Part shown: positions 39,708 through 53,337 of the stretch, piece by piece | Layout of the letters: each line of letters starts with the position of its first letter | How positions within the stretch are numbered: position 1 is the first letter of the stretch | Source: Tyto alba | Lineage: Eukaryota; Chordata; Aves; Strigiformes; Tytonidae | Direction of reading: 5' to 3' | Length of the DNA: 64,000 bases | NCBI RefSeq assembly: GCF_018691265.1 | Contig: NW_024881301.1 | Span: forward strand, 15,915,252-15,979,251 | Notes under the pieces: generated by a model | What the model was told of the DNA's origin: nothing | Seen by the model: only the letters and a program-made list of their open reading frames with translations | The model's database searches: none | Program-made: the position numbers and the translations under genes

Positions 39708-42002
39708 AATTCTTGGCATTGTCCTAACATAATTCTTTTTGAAGAACAGGTTTGGAAAAAGCTCAGTGTTGTGAAGAGAAGAAAATTTTAGTTAATGCTA
39801 GCTGTTCTTTTATATTCACCTTATTTATTTATAATATTCTGCAAGTTATTACTCTAAGTCATTCATTAAAGTGATCAGAGATCTCCAATTACATGATGTT
39901 TTGTGAGGATTCTGTCCTAGTTCTCATTTAAACAGATTATGTCTACAAATTGTAAAGGAAAACTGTACAAACTCATATCAAGATTATTTTTATTATCAGA
40001 ATTAAATTTTAAGTACTTTGCAGATTAATGTAATAAATAGGTCTAACATGAAATTTAAAACATTTTTTGCATGCTGATTATACATACTCATCTCATTGAC
40101 TCAAAGACATGAAAGGGGATCAAGATGATTTTTTAAGGGAAGAATTACTGTAAACATAAGGTTAAGAGCTACTTTTCACATCTTAAAGAGCACAAAATTA
40201 GGAGAATATTCTATGGTTTAACTAAGATGCAAGACATAATTACATAAGTCCTATTTGTAGATCTCAAAATCTTTGTGTGAAACTGAATCCTTTGGGTTCA
40301 GATTTTCTTTCCTTTTCAGAAGACCTACTTTCAAAATACCTATTAATTCCAATAAAGATAAAATTAAAACACCTTTATGTACATTTGACCTGAAAAGAAT
40401 TATTACAAACTCAGTGCAAGTTTGCTCTAGTTTTCTAAAGTCACATTTAATAAAATACAGTATGATTCCTATTATATAGCTGTACAACCCATTTTTTTGT
40501 TTTTAACAAGCAAAGATTTTTATTTTTTTTACTTCATTATTTTTATATCATATTCAGAATGCCTTCTAGCACATTTGGACACACAGTTTCTGTAGTTAAA
40601 TGCTTTGAGAATTTGTTGGTGATGGAAAAAAATGTACAGATTTTACTATCCGACTTAAAGTGGAAGTCTATAATAATCAGTTAAAGAAGGGCAGAACTTG
40701 AAAATAATATGCATGATCATCTGCAACTGTGCATTCATATCTGTGTACATCTGTAAATTCTTATTTCTTTTATGCATTATAACTCTCTTCAGCTTTTCCA
40801 TAATTTAAATGTTATCACACCTCTTTATCACAACATTATTTCTTACTATGTATTTCATTCCACCATCTCTTTTTTCAGTGTTTGTCTATACTTAAATCTC
40901 ACTATATCATACTAAAGACATTTTTAAACACTGTTATTCTGTTTCTATCAGATTGAAATGTCAGGTTCATAACCATCCTACTGTATGCTGTCATGCTACC
41001 CTCTTCATCCAATTCTAAGTGCAATCTGTCCAACCTGATTCTGATTGTAAATGTCATCTTATAACTAATTGCATGTTACATAATACAAACGAATCTGTTC
41101 ACAAGAATATTTTTTAAAAAAAAAAAAGATAACCTGAAACCAGATTTGTGTTTAATCAGAGGTAGATCCATAAATAGTAGAACGGAATGCAGCATATATT
41201 ATTTTTATCTACAGCCTTCTTGGAAAGCCTCTATGAACAATAATATACAACTGAATTGGACTTTAAACCATAATACAGACCTTGACACCAAGGCATTTTG
41301 ATGTTTATTATGCGCTTGCTACTTGCTGTCTGTCATTTTTATACAGATTGCAAGGTCTCTGAGGCAGGCTTTATCCCAATCTTTGTACAACATGGATCAA
41401 ATCAAGCTCTTGATTTCTTCTAGCTGTTCTAAATATGGATCCTAGAAGCAGTTAACTGTTCATCCACATCTGGCCTCCTAGATTAGTTTCAACTCTTTTT
41501 TAAAAAACTACATTAAATAGGAAAAACAAGTGTACAGTGTGACATGAGCAGTCCACCATATTCAGCTAATATTATGCTATATTAAATTACTAATTTTAGT
41601 ATTAATTTTTGCATAATTTAAAAAACTACATCGGATTGTTTACAAACTACTTAGGTAAATGTATCTCTACAGGCTATCTTATCTACCCACTTTCCTGATA
41701 TCACATAATAGGTATTCTGTGTCCTTTTATAAAGTTCTTATATGTGTTCAGACGTTAAAGAAATGGGAAGCAGTATCAGTGGAATGGTATTTCAAAATTC
41801 AGTTTGAATCAATAGCCATTTAGTAACCAATATTTAGAACTAAAACTCCCTCTAGGTCGCTATTTCTCAAGTATCTGTTTTGGTAAATATGTAGATTTTG
41901 TAATGATATTCCAAGTTGGACTATCCTGTCTATATATGTCTATATCTTAGCTTGCTCCCAAACAAGTCCAGATTCATGTTTGCATGAGTTAGGAATGTGC
42001 CC

Positions 42003-42592
42003 TTGCATCAAAGGCGGCTAAGGGTATCCTGGGCTGCAGTAGACAAAGTATTGCCAGCAAATCAAGGGATGTGATCCTTCCCCGCTACTCAGCACTGGTG
42101 AGGCCACACTTGGAGGGCTATGGCCAGTTCTGGACTCCCTAGTACAAGAGAAAAGTGGAACTACTGAACAGAGTCCAGAAAAGAGCTACAAAGACAATGA
42201 AGGACTGGAGCAGCTATCCTAAGAGAAAAGGCTGAGAGAGCTGGGACTGTTCACCCTGGAGAAGAGAATGTTCAGGGAGATCTCAACAATGTATATAAAT
42301 ACTTGAAAGGAGGGTACAAAGAGGACAGAGCCAGGATCTTTCCAGTGGTGCCCAGTAACAGAACCAGGGGCAACAGACTTGAACTGAAACACAGGAGGTT
42401 CCTGCTGAACTGCAAGAAATATTTTTTCTCTCTGCACAGATCACCCAGAGACATTGTGGAGTCTCCATCCTTGAAGATATTCAAAAGCTGTGTGGATATG
42501 GTCCAGGGCATCCGGTCTAGGTGTTCCTGCCTGAACAGGAGGGTTGGACAAGATGATCTTCCAAACTCAGCCATTCTGTGGTTCTGTGAAAT
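42003..42592 (+). mobile_element. CR1 LINE, 5'-truncated and diverged fragment
   Basis: CR1-type text is clear in GGGCTGCAGTAGACAAAG, CTCAGCACTGGTGAGGCCAC, GAGAGCTGGGACTGTTCACC and GGTTGGACAAGATGATCTTC. The copy ends near TTCTGTGGTTCTGTG. It covers the end of the reverse-transcriptase ORF and the 3' UTR. Frameshifts break the frame, and it is more diverged than the copy at 24.5 kb, so it belongs to a different or older CR1 subfamily. Confidence 0.9.
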
Positions 42593-45011
42593 CTGACATG
42601 TCCTTTTGGTCTGTGCTGGGATAAATGGACGAGCTGCTTAAGAGATGAAGAAAGAAGTTTTGCCATCATCTTCTAAGGAATATTTGGAGGATTAAAAGCT
42701 AAGTTTAAAGAAAAATTAGAGGTTTTCTTCAAGAGGTCAGCCAGAATTTGTCCTCAAAATTTAACTCGCAACAATATTCCAATGCTTTCAGAAACATTTA
42801 TGAGACATGGGTAAATCTTGCTAACCTGTATAAATTTATGCATTTCCCTATAATCAAGATTATGGAGCTGGTTATGATTAATGAAACATTCATGTTAATG
42901 AAAAAAACTTTAGAAACATTGCTTTGATCAATAAAACTCTTCTATTTTATACTACCTGAAGCTTTGACCCTGAAATGGATCAGACATGTCATACCTTTTT
43001 TCTCAACCTTTTTCACAGTATAACTTGGTGGGGTAATTTAATTTTGACACTTAATTTACCTGGAGATTGAAGAAACATTGGAACATTCATGAAACATAAA
43101 AAACATCTATGGAGTTCCTTATGCTCACGTTTCATCACCTGTACATTTTGTTTAATTTATATTCTTCCATAGGTGATGACCAATAATGAGAACAGCTTAG
43201 GTTTGCTGGGATGAATGTGTGAGCTCTGCTAAGGGCCATGAATTACCAACAACATTTTCAATTATGAAACACAGCTTGTTTAATACATTTGTATATCTTA
43301 AAAGCTGGCTAAACATATGAGGGTTTTCAGAAGATTCTTTAAAAGAAAGATGGCAAAGTATATTGATTTATGCCTCTCTTTGATATTGAAATGCATTATA
43401 ATTATTCCAGTCAAAGTTTTATGCAGCAACATACCCATTCCATAAGACATACTTCTAATAAAGCATTTTAGCCAATGTATCAATTTCTCATAATATAAAA
43501 TGTATATGTATATATATTTACATTATATATATATCTAGATCACATATATTTGTCTATATTGATGTATGTGTATACGTATGTGTGTGTGTACATATATATC
43601 ATATTTTTAAAGATATATGATACAGATAAGATATAAACATATAGCTTTATCTACGTATGTACTTATCCTAAAAACCTGTAGTCTCATACTAAGGCTACTG
43701 CATTTCCATACTAGAATGTTAGATCTCCATTTTGATAAGGACTAATAATCAAGCCACTTTAAACTTATGCAGTGCAGCCTAAAACCTCATAAGAAGCACA
43801 AATTTGGAATTTACCTCAGTCCTGTGTTCTCTGATGTGACACTGATTTATGGAGTTCTCAAGCTTTGGCACTGCAATGCTTCATTTTACATTCTAACTAT
43901 CCTCTGGCGGCCGGAACCCAACAGTGAGGATTCAAATCAGTAAGTGGGCATGGTTCCACTCTAAACTTCTTCATGGAATGAATGGACCAAAGTCTTTGTT
44001 CTTTTAGGGGGAGTTTAGAAGGTGCTTCCCCTCCAAATGGAATCAAGTGCTAGTATATTAACTACATTGCCTGCACTGATATGAAGTAATCTGTGAACAC
44101 AGATTTTTAAGCATCGAGTTCTATGATTGCTCTGGCCAAAAATTTACTTCTTTCAGAGCAGATGCTGTGTCTCCACTACACCAGGCCTCTCATAATTGCT
44201 TCCAAAAATCATATTTGTAAGTGATCAGTTTTAAGCACAGACAAGAAGAGAGATCTTCAGTAATTCAAATGTATGTTAAATGTTACCTATTCTCCTTTCT
44301 AGGTTCATTCCAGCCCTAGGAATAATAGCTACAAGTGCAACAGTTTTCCATTTTTTCTCTCAATTGTTCCTGGCCTCCTGACTTCAGTAGCTGCCAAGAA
44401 TCTAGCTGCATAGAAAAAAAAATATCCAGAATTGTTTAGGCATGCTTACTCCAGCCTGGTCCTCTACAAAGACTGACCTAACATATTTTATTCTTGCTGT
44501 GCTTCTGACTCTGAATATGTGTACTCATAATATTTAACAAGGAGTGTGGAGCAAACAGTAAGTACAGGTTTATTACATATAAAACAAATCTTCTCTTAAT
44601 ATCAGAATCAGAGATTCACTGGAATCATTACTGTCATCATAACTACTGTTTAAAAGCAAAAGATGTCCCTGGAAAAGCAGAATTACTGGTGCAGATGAAC
44701 TTTGATTGTGTTTCTGGTATTGAATTGTTCATAAAAACATTTAATTTTTATCTTTGAGCAAAGAAACAGGAATGAGATTGAGTTTAATGGCTAGCAATTT
44801 AACAATTTAGTAGTTTGGAGGTATATGACCTAGGAAAAGTATCTGTGATTGGCTTTGATCACATTTTTACAGTGTCTTTATACTAATTACTTAGTATCAC
44901 TATTAAACACTTGACAAGCTTTTCATTATAAAACTGTGTTATTAGGAGTTTTCAGATTAAATACATTATCCCCTAACAACGTCTTTAATGTTAGAGAATG
45001 AAGACATATAC
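42593..45011. other. AT-rich non-coding DNA with an AT/GT tract
   Basis: No gene recognised. An AT/GT dinucleotide-rich stretch lies at 43497-43625. A short GC-rich patch with CGGCCGG at 43910-43917 is unusual here but unexplained. Confidence 0.5.
43497..43625 (+). repeat. AT/GT dinucleotide-rich tract
   Basis: Alternating TATA, TATG and TGTG runs over about 130 bp, a decayed microsatellite. Confidence 0.8.
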
Positions 45012-48000
45012 CTTCTAACATTTTTATTTCTTTTTTAGGATAAAATACACAAAGTGGCAGAGAAAAAGTGAAAACAACTGCTTGATCTGGTTTTAATATG
45101 TGATTTAGACCTTTTCCATGCATAATCTTAATCAGCTGTAAAACAAAAAAGAATTATACATGAGTAGTAAGAGCTGAATCTTACCCCATGCTAAAAACCA
45201 AAAGATGAGGGTGGGGGAAAACCTTATTGCTGGAATGTCCTGCTTCAGGAAAGATAGCTTAATCAAACCAATATTTACATAAAGCTAAGCACATGTTTAA
45301 TTTCCAGCAACCCATCATTCTGTCTTCTGAGAGAGGATGAAATCATAATTTCTTTAAAAATCCACTAAAGTAATAGACAGTATAGTGGTAGTATTTGCAT
45401 TTTAGAATCTCATAGCCTTAAATTTAACAGCCATTTCTCTAAACTGGAGAAATTTCTTTATTTACCATCCTGGTTACTATAAGATCTAATTCAGACTCTG
45501 TAGCAGTACAAAAAAACAATTTCACAATGTTAGTCTGTGACATTCCAGAGGAATGTGAACTGTAATATACAGACCCAATGTGCAGTCTTTTCTGCGGTAT
45601 GAAGATTACATGTCAGAGGTTCATCCACAGTGTAAGGGAAATATATAAATTAAGATAGTGGAGGAGTATTTGAAATTTTTACATAATGCTATTAATTCTT
45701 CAATACCTAGTCTCAAAACTACTAAGATGGTTCTTTTCATGATATGTCTGATATATTGTAAATGAAATAGAAACCCCAATTATTTTTAATTGTTTGAACA
45801 GACAAGACAGGAAAAATGGATCTAATGCTGACAACAGTTCTAAGCTGAATCATAAGGGTGAATTTCATAGCTTTGATCATATAAAAAGCCATTGAGATTT
45901 GCTTAAGAAAAAAATGTTTAAATATCAAAAGTGGTAAATTCATGATCATTCTAGAATTTAAAGAGGATATGGGGAAATAGACTCACCAAGAGGTAGAACA
46001 TTTTGTTGTGGTGTGTCGCAATAGAGGAAGAAAAAGATCCATTACAGTTTGAATTATGGCAATTCCCATATAATGGCCTGCCAGGAAATGAAAACACATC
46101 TTGATTCTGGAAATAACAAACATGATGTAATAACTATAAACCCATCCAGCACCTACAAGATACAGGAGAGAATGTGGGAAGGAAAAGACATTCTCTATAC
46201 TGAAAGCATGATGTTAGCCTTTGAGTAAACGAGGAAATAAATTAATCAAAATGACACATCGGTACTGAAGATATTATTACCAGATTTTCACACACAAATC
46301 CCACAGGTTGTCTGTCAAAATAAATAAATTCAAAATCAAAGCAGGTTACTATTTATGTGTAGGTAATATAAGAGGAAGTTTATCAAGGACAGACCATTCT
46401 CCTGGCCGAGAACAAAGGTCTCTTTTCCTGGCAAGAAGAAAAGTTCTTTCCTCTGGAGAATACTTCTTTTCCGAGAACAAGATTTTCAAGGGATGTGGGT
46501 TTTCTGTAATGTTCTTCTGGGACATTCCCTGGTCTAGCCATTTTCAAGTTCTACGTATTGTATAAAATCAGAACAAGAGTACAATATTAAAGATGCACTA
46601 ACATTGGCTCTGTTACTGCATACTGACTAAAAAAAGTACCACATTGACTCAGTCAGTGCAATATTTTAAGTCTTCAGGTCAGGTTCAAATTGAAAGGCAA
46701 GTACTTGAAGCAACAAAGAAATAATGATGTATTACATAGGTAGAATAAACGAGGTGTAGATATGCCATTTAAAACACTGGAATGAAGATAAACTCCTCAG
46801 CGTTGTCAGCAGAGAGATGTTTCGTTCACAAGGTTGCCTAAAATAACTATTTTTTACACATCGCAAATAAAGTGGAAAACATGTACTGGAAGACTATGAG
46901 ATTGCTGATCCAGAATCGGAATAACAGATTTATTCACATTCAGCAGACATATTCTTATGGCACTTATGATCAACAAACACCGAATGAAAGCAAGAAGGTA
47001 GATAGAATTCAATGGTTGAAAGACTTTACCGAAAGGGACATAATTTGTTAATATGTAGGCTGACTGTGGAAGAAAAATACATGTCATTCATGTTGCAAAG
47101 AGAAACTTATTAAGTAATCAGACCATGTATTGTCATTTAAACATGTCATATACCTTCTAGAGCTGAAGAGGAAATTGAAAGCAAAGTAATGTATATCTAA
47201 GTAGTTTTGAGCGGTAAAGCTTTTCAAATTGTCTATGCAACAAAGTGCAACTCGTGAAAGAAGCACGTCCATCTCAACTCTCTTTATCAAGGTTCAATAA
47301 ATATAGTAGTTTCAGACAGGTTCTCTTTAAATAAATTTACCAATGGAAAGCAACTGATGAACTCAGATTGTCATAAGCAGGAAAAGGATTGTCCACCAAA
47401 GCACACTTCGTAAAGTTTTTAACAATGTCAAATGTTATGTGTATTCCAAACAGACTGGAGGCTTAGTCTGGCACAGAAACTATGTTTGTACTGGTTTAAA
47501 AATCCAGCCCACAGACTGCTCCCTGCTCCTTAAACTGAATTATATATATTTGGCATTTCAAATGGGCACTGATATAACTTATTCCTCCATCATGGAACAG
47601 TGGTTACATTTGCAACTCATAACTCTTAGATTAGTCTGTGGTTAGATACATACCCGATATGCCTCTGTGCATCTTCATCTGGACCATTCAAGACCACAAA
47701 CATCATGTTCAACTGCACTAGTGCCTTTCATTAAAAAAATTGACATGAGTTTAGCATTGAGGTAACATCTGTTATATGTCACAATAACATTCTGCCCACT
47801 GCTACCATTCTTGATGTCTGTCATCAAAACTGCATATTCTGTCTATGCTTTTGGCTGACAGTCTTTGCTATCTTGGACTGTTTATAGATCTCCCTCAGTC
47901 TCTGTCATGATGTCACTCCATCTGCCACCAGTTAGAAACATCAAACTGGACGGGTAGGACAGTATTTCTAAGAAATTAGGATTAAATTTAGTGCTAATAA

Positions 48001-48633
48001 GTATGGACTGGTTACCTTTATAGTTTTCTTCAGGAAACTGATGTAAAGAAACAATACATCCCTTGCCAAAATTTATCAGTTGAGACAATGATAAATATTG
48101 CTTCTTTGGAGTCATGCTGCCTTTAGCCTCTGAGAGACAGTTCAGGATTATCAATACATTTTGGGAATGATTGCATCAGTTGTCCATGCAGTCATTATCC
48201 AGGTTGTCTGTAGGTGATTCACCATGACAAATCTGAGGTCATGGAAGCTCTGGCCCAACATAGGCTGGCCAGCTGGCAGAGAGCAGCAGGCAAGGCCAGA
48301 TAAGATGTGTCCCATGAGGCTTTTATGAGTACGTCACCTGAAATTGCTGGCATTCATTTGCTACTGAAGCACAACTAAGGGTCAGCAATAGATTGAACCA
48401 TTAGCCAGACACATGTAACATGATAGATCTTTTAGGGTTTCATCTTTATATGAAAGGGCATAGCATGAAAAATTCTTATTCATGGCTATCAGAGCACGTG
48501 GGGCATGATCAGGACTCTAGAGAGAACAAGATACTCTTTTAATCATTTTTACTGTGCATTCACTTTGAGACGGGCATGGGCCGTGCAGCTTCTCCATGGA
48601 AGGTACATTCATCCAGCTGACAAAATGTATGAT
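45012..48633 (-). CDS. Candidate spliced gene or unitary pseudogene, at least seven exon-like blocks, unidentified
   Basis: Seven minus-strand blocks have acceptor AG, one open frame and donor GT. In transcript order they are 48633-48564 (70 bp), 48129-48016 (114), 47717-47654 (64), 47279-47154 (126), 47063-46858 (206), 46077-45987 (91) and 45135-45012 (124). Codon phase carries over correctly through blocks 1-2-3-4 and again through 5-6-7. Between blocks 4 and 5, separated by only 90 bp, it does not; that suggests a frameshift, a wrong boundary or a missed small exon. Good splice sites include TTATCCCTCAG, GTCTCTCAG, TTTCCTGGCAG with GTGAGT, and TTTTGTTTTACAG. CpGs are unusually frequent in the blocks (four in block 5) compared with the flanks. 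Peptide pieces include LNMMFVVLNGPDEDAQRHIG and KGLNHILKPDQAVVF. I do not recognise the protein. No start or final exon is identified. Confidence 0.35.
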
Positions 48634-50370
48634 CTGAGGGATAAGGTGTATGATACCATTCCCAAAAATGTGCAGATTATCATTGACTGCATCACTTAGT
48701 GCAATCTATGTGAAGATATTTGCAGTATGTTCCAGACACATGAGTATCTTTCATGCTATTTGCAATCTTGTATCCACTATTGGTAAATGTTTCCAAATGC
48801 AGATTTCCAAATAATCATACTGTAACAGGGCTAAGTACAGCAATATAACACTTGCTTGCAGATTTAAGATGAGGAAGTTTGGAGAATGCTATTCATTACA
48901 TAACACATAAGAGACAGTCTCACTAGGTGTAAAGTGATTTTTGTAACATGCTGACTATTCATAGTTTAAAAAAATCCCACAAGGTGTTATTTCCTGATTC
49001 ACTAACTGTGTTCAGGATTTCCATGTTTTCTATGATGGGGACCTAAATATGCAGACTCTTGCACTGCTTCACTGACATACATTCATTGTTCCTGGAAGTA
49101 ACTTTAAAGAAGGGTAGAAATCTCTCTACCTTTCTTCCATATCCTGTCTCACAAACTACTTATCGTCTCTTACAATTAATTTACATCAAAGATACGTCAT
49201 CCACATAAGATCAAATTATTCACATAAATCACTCTTGGGACATCATGAGAGAACATTTACACTTTAAACAGGTTGGGTGGATCTGATAACAGAAATGTCG
49301 AGAGTCAGAACAAGGTAACTCATACTGCCAAGAGTGGATATGTAAAAGTAGTTGAAGCAAGATAAAGATAATAGAAATTGTTTTGTACTTGCTATGCTTT
49401 TTCTACATAGATATGAAATACACGAACAACAGTATTTGGTATTCATGTCAATAAGTTTACTCCATCCTACAGAAATCACATTGTCATGGTAACCATATGA
49501 AAAAAAATATCTCTGAGAATTAAACTGATAATTGCTAATTTAATTTGTGATGATCTAAACTAAAATGTGAGGTATTTTTGGCATGCATGGGGAAAATATA
49601 TTTTTATATATACAAAAGCTATCACTGACTGCAAGAGAATTTATAACATCTAATATGTCTTGTCACAATGGATGGCAGATTTTACTGAAACACTTACTAA
49701 TGAGACCACTGTTTTTAGATTCCTTATCCAACAGTATAATTGCAGCTGACAAAAAACATGTTAAAATTCTTTTAGCAAAGGTGTCAAAATAATTTTTATT
49801 CAGTCTGTCTTCAGCAGACTTCACTCCCTATGGCAAAGGACAAAAAATTTGTGCTGCAAAAAACAAACTAAAAATGTACAAAGTTTTTGAAAAAGTAGTC
49901 TATTATTTTTCAGTTAATAAACTGAAAACAGTTTAGCATGAGGTTCATTAAACAAAGACATTTTTATGTATTTACAAATACATCATACGTAAAAATGATC
50001 CTCGGCCCACTTTGAAACATTCCTGGAGACAAATGGCACAAATAAAAAGGAGAGGGCCCAGATTTTGAAATGGAATTCAGATAAACAATAAAAGCATAAT
50101 TACATGCTGAATTTAGAAGAATATTGACCTTCATCACTGAAGACATATACTCTCTATTAAGTATATCTCATATATTGTGGGGGGGTTTTATGAGTGCTTG
50201 GACTGGGTGCCCAACATAACAGTAGGCCTGATGTAAAAATGGGTAAAGAAAGGTAGTTACCAAGCAATATTTCTGGATCATGTAAAAATTTTCTTTTAAT
50301 CATTTATCAAGTTTGGGGAGGTTTTTTGACTCGTAGCTACTCAGTCAAAATTACATTTGTATTTGTTTCC
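48634..50370. other. AT-rich DNA, possibly further upstream exons
   Basis: If the minus-strand gene at 45.0-48.6 kb is real, its earlier exons should lie here or beyond. Weak candidates on the minus strand are a block after GATTTCTGTAG near 49480 and one after TTTGTCTCCAG near 50020. Their phases do not chain cleanly, so I do not call them. Confidence 0.3.
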
Positions 50371-50477
50371 CAAAATGGCCAAGATGGCCAAGATGTCCCT
50401 GTCCATGGCAAGGAGATTGGAATGGATGGTCTTTAACTGTCTCCTTCAACCCAAACCATTCTATAATTCTATGATTT
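50371..50477 (+). mobile_element. CR1 LINE, short 3' end
   Basis: About 105 bp with CCCTGTCCATGGCAAGGAG, GAATGGATGGTCTTTAA and the 3' end ATTCTATAATTCTATGATTT. The preceding ATGGCCAAGATGGCCAAGATG is a short tandem duplication at the truncation point. Confidence 0.88.
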
Positions 50478-52870
50478 ATTCTTCATGTTTCATGTATTTT
50501 ATTATAAGCCTGTTTGTCTCTATGAGAGCTGCTGGTTTTGACAGGAAGTAAGCCACCTCCATCCTTTGGGGTTCCATCAAAGTGTTTATAAACAAACTCT
50601 ACGTTAGTTTGTATATGGGATGAGACAGTGTAGTTTAACACAAGTGTAATACTCATACCCTAAAATCTGACATTGAGAGATAGAACAGAAAGTTTATTGG
50701 GGAATTTATTTTTTTTTTTTTTTAAATCATTACTTTTTGGTACATTATATGGATCTAAGTAGTCAAACAGTGTTGTATTATTCCACATAAATTTGTAAAA
50801 AACTCAAATAAAATTGTCTCTTTAAATGTAAACACATTTACAAGCTTGGAAAGGATGAAACCTTATAGTTACAGAAAGGTTCTTATCATGTGCAGTGGTG
50901 CTTATTTGTTTTATTGAAATATGTATGTCATCTATCTATCTATCTATCTATATCGTAACATATATGTGTATATCTGTTAAAAAAAAAAAAAAAAAATCAG
51001 TGGAATTTGTACCAGACTTTTAGTTATCTCACTTATGCATTGGAATGTCTTGAAATTTAAAGTGCTTCAGAGAGTCCATATAGGATCTTTAAATGTTCAT
51101 AGACATTGCTGTTTTAATTTATATTAATTTCTGAAATATTATGATACAGGAGAATGTAATTCACTACATATAAAAACAATTATTTAATAAAAGACAAAGT
51201 ATATCAGAAAAAGCATTTTAGAAAACCCTCTAAATGTGTGCTTACAATTAAATTATCAAGAGTTGAAGTACAGGACATTCCTGAGAGGAATACAAAGCCA
51301 GTGGATTTACAGAAGAATAAAAGTAGCTGTATTCAAAGTATCTAACTCATTGCAAGAAAAAGCTAGTAAAGCTGTTCTTAGTACTTATCCTCTAGGCTCC
51401 ACATTGAAAGGAACGATTGCTGTGATTTCCCAGATTTTTGTGGCAGCAAGGAATTAAAATCCTGAATGTATGCTTAACTGTACAGAGTCACTTAGTTAAA
51501 TTTTAAGAAAAAGTGTATATTTCTTGATGAGACTCCACAAAATATTTACTGCAGGAATTTTCCAATTTTGTCAAAATTGGACTCATGCTTTTCCCACTGA
51601 TCTCTATGAAGAACACTGGACCAGATTTGAGCACTTGTGAAACCTTATTCTAACTTCATAAATATTCAGGATCATTTATTGTACTGTATTTTGTACTAGC
51701 AGAAACTTAACACAGACTTTGAGAAATTTTAGGATTCAAAGAACGTCTACCAAATATACAGAGAAACATGTATTCAGATTTTCCTTTCTCCAAAGTCTAT
51801 ATGTCCACATCATAATTTATGATACTTTTCAGGTTCCACACACTTATAAATCATACATAAACATAAATTAACCTTCAACTGAGATTCATATTTTTTTATT
51901 AAGGAGATTTGTAATCCATGCCTTCAGCATTTTTATCTTCCTACCTAGTTTATTCATCTGGAAACAACTGAAATTTTAAAACTATGGAGCACTACGGATG
52001 ATAAGCAGTTTTATGATTTTTGTTTCTTTTTGCATAAATTCAGAAATGTAGATGACAAGGCATATTTATTTTCTATTAAATATACACAATTTTACTCCTC
52101 TGACAGATCCTGTGCTACCAACTCAAAACACAGTTCCACAGTAACTAGAGTTCAGGCTCAGAACTTAATCAGATCGTATGTCACTAATTTACACATTGCA
52201 AATTTTCCTATATTCACTTTAAACTTCTTATGAATAGATAAGAATTTATGTTATGACTTCAAGTCAATAACTTGAAGCAGACTTTGTTTGAGTCTTAAAT
52301 GAGACACTGGCCAAGGCACTGATATGCCAAGTTCCCTACCAAGCAAGCGCCTGCAAGATAGTGTGCAAAATGTCACAGAATTTCATATCAAAGACAGAAA
52401 GCCTTTGGCTAACGTTTGACTTAATGTACACCTTTGAGCTTTTGTGAGGTATTCTGGCTGATGCGTAGGACCAGGAGATGCAATCACCTAACAGTATCTG
52501 TGTGCAAGAGCTCTGAATAGTTTCAGAAGAGGTGTTTGAGCTGAGAAGTTTGTAGGGTTTATTTTTACCTCTGTTCTGACTTTTCCAGTTTCTCCACAGG
52601 AAAACAGTGTTAAACTTAATGTGAAATTCAAGAAAAGGTCTATTCCAACATTAAATACTGTTTTAAGAGAGGAGAGGGAGGAAGATTAGACTTTAACAAA
52701 TATTTTTTTTGTTCGTGACAGTGATCTTAGTCACGCATTTCAGACTGAAAAGTATAATGTGCTTTCCCAGTGATTGTACTTCTGTGCTCAGAACAGTAGG
52801 TTGTTTGACACATGAAGCTGACTAGGAGCATGGAGAGCTATCAGTTTAAATTTGATCATATAATAAAGAC
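50478..52870. other. AT-rich non-coding DNA, no gene called
   Basis: Contains an ATCT microsatellite (50929-50952) and an 18-base A run (50979-50996). A plus-strand open frame at 51236-51457 and minus-strand splice-like blocks in the same place are too weak to call. Confidence 0.5.
50929..50952 (+). repeat. (ATCT)n microsatellite, ~6 units
   Basis: Six near-perfect ATCT units, likely polymorphic in length. Confidence 0.9.
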
Positions 52871-53337
52871 TGTCGTGGTTTGAGTCTGGTCAGCAGCCAA
52901 ATACCATGGATCAGCTCGCCCACCCTCCCCCACTTGGGAATGGGGATGGAATTGGAGGGGCAAAGGGAGACTCACAGGTTGAGATAAAAACAGTTTAATA
53001 AGAGTAATAAAGTAATAAGGTGACAGTATAATCGGGTAATGTACAATGCAATTGCCCACCACCCACCGACCAACACCCCTCCCATTCCTGGCTAGCAATC
53101 CTGAAACACAAAGATGCCTTCCCACCCACTCCTCCTTTATATGGTGAGCATAACTTCACATGACGTAGAATATCAGATAATCCAGGCCCAGTGCTTCAGC
53201 TGTGATCCCTCCCTGCCTCTTGCATGCCTGTGCACAGGCAGGGCATGTGGAGCTGGAGAGTCCCTGAAATCTCTGTGCCACCAGCACTCCTCCAGCTGCC
53301 AAAAGCGAACATGAACTCTATTCCCTGAACCAGGACA
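52871..53337 (-). mobile_element. LTR, avian ERVL-like (minus)
   Basis: On the minus strand it starts TGTCCTGGTTCAGGG and ends CTCAAACCACGACA, 467 bp. The polyadenylation part reads TTATTAAACTGTTTTTATC, as in the plus-strand relative at 58714-59212. Flanks AAGAC and AGGGC are only a partial match, so the 5-bp target duplication has decayed or the element was rearranged. It contains about two TCGG units (plus-strand CCACCGACCAAC near 53067) where the relative has ten. Confidence 0.85.

Larger units (their letters stand above)
33637..42002. other. AT-rich non-coding DNA, no gene seen
   Basis: Over 8 kb without a recognised gene or transposon. It contains a T/G tract at 36007-36062, a perfect 10-bp hairpin at 39685-39707 and short A/T runs. 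Open frames are short and AT-driven. Confidence 0.55.

Noticed and set aside
40251..40487. Exon-like open frames on both strands near 40.3 kb
   Set aside because: AT-rich, no CpG signal, and both strands are open equally, as expected by chance.
48180..48330. Minus-strand block after GCTCTCTGCCAG near 48280 as another exon of the candidate gene
   Set aside because: The acceptor is good, but including it breaks the phase that otherwise joins 48633-48564 directly to 48129-48016.
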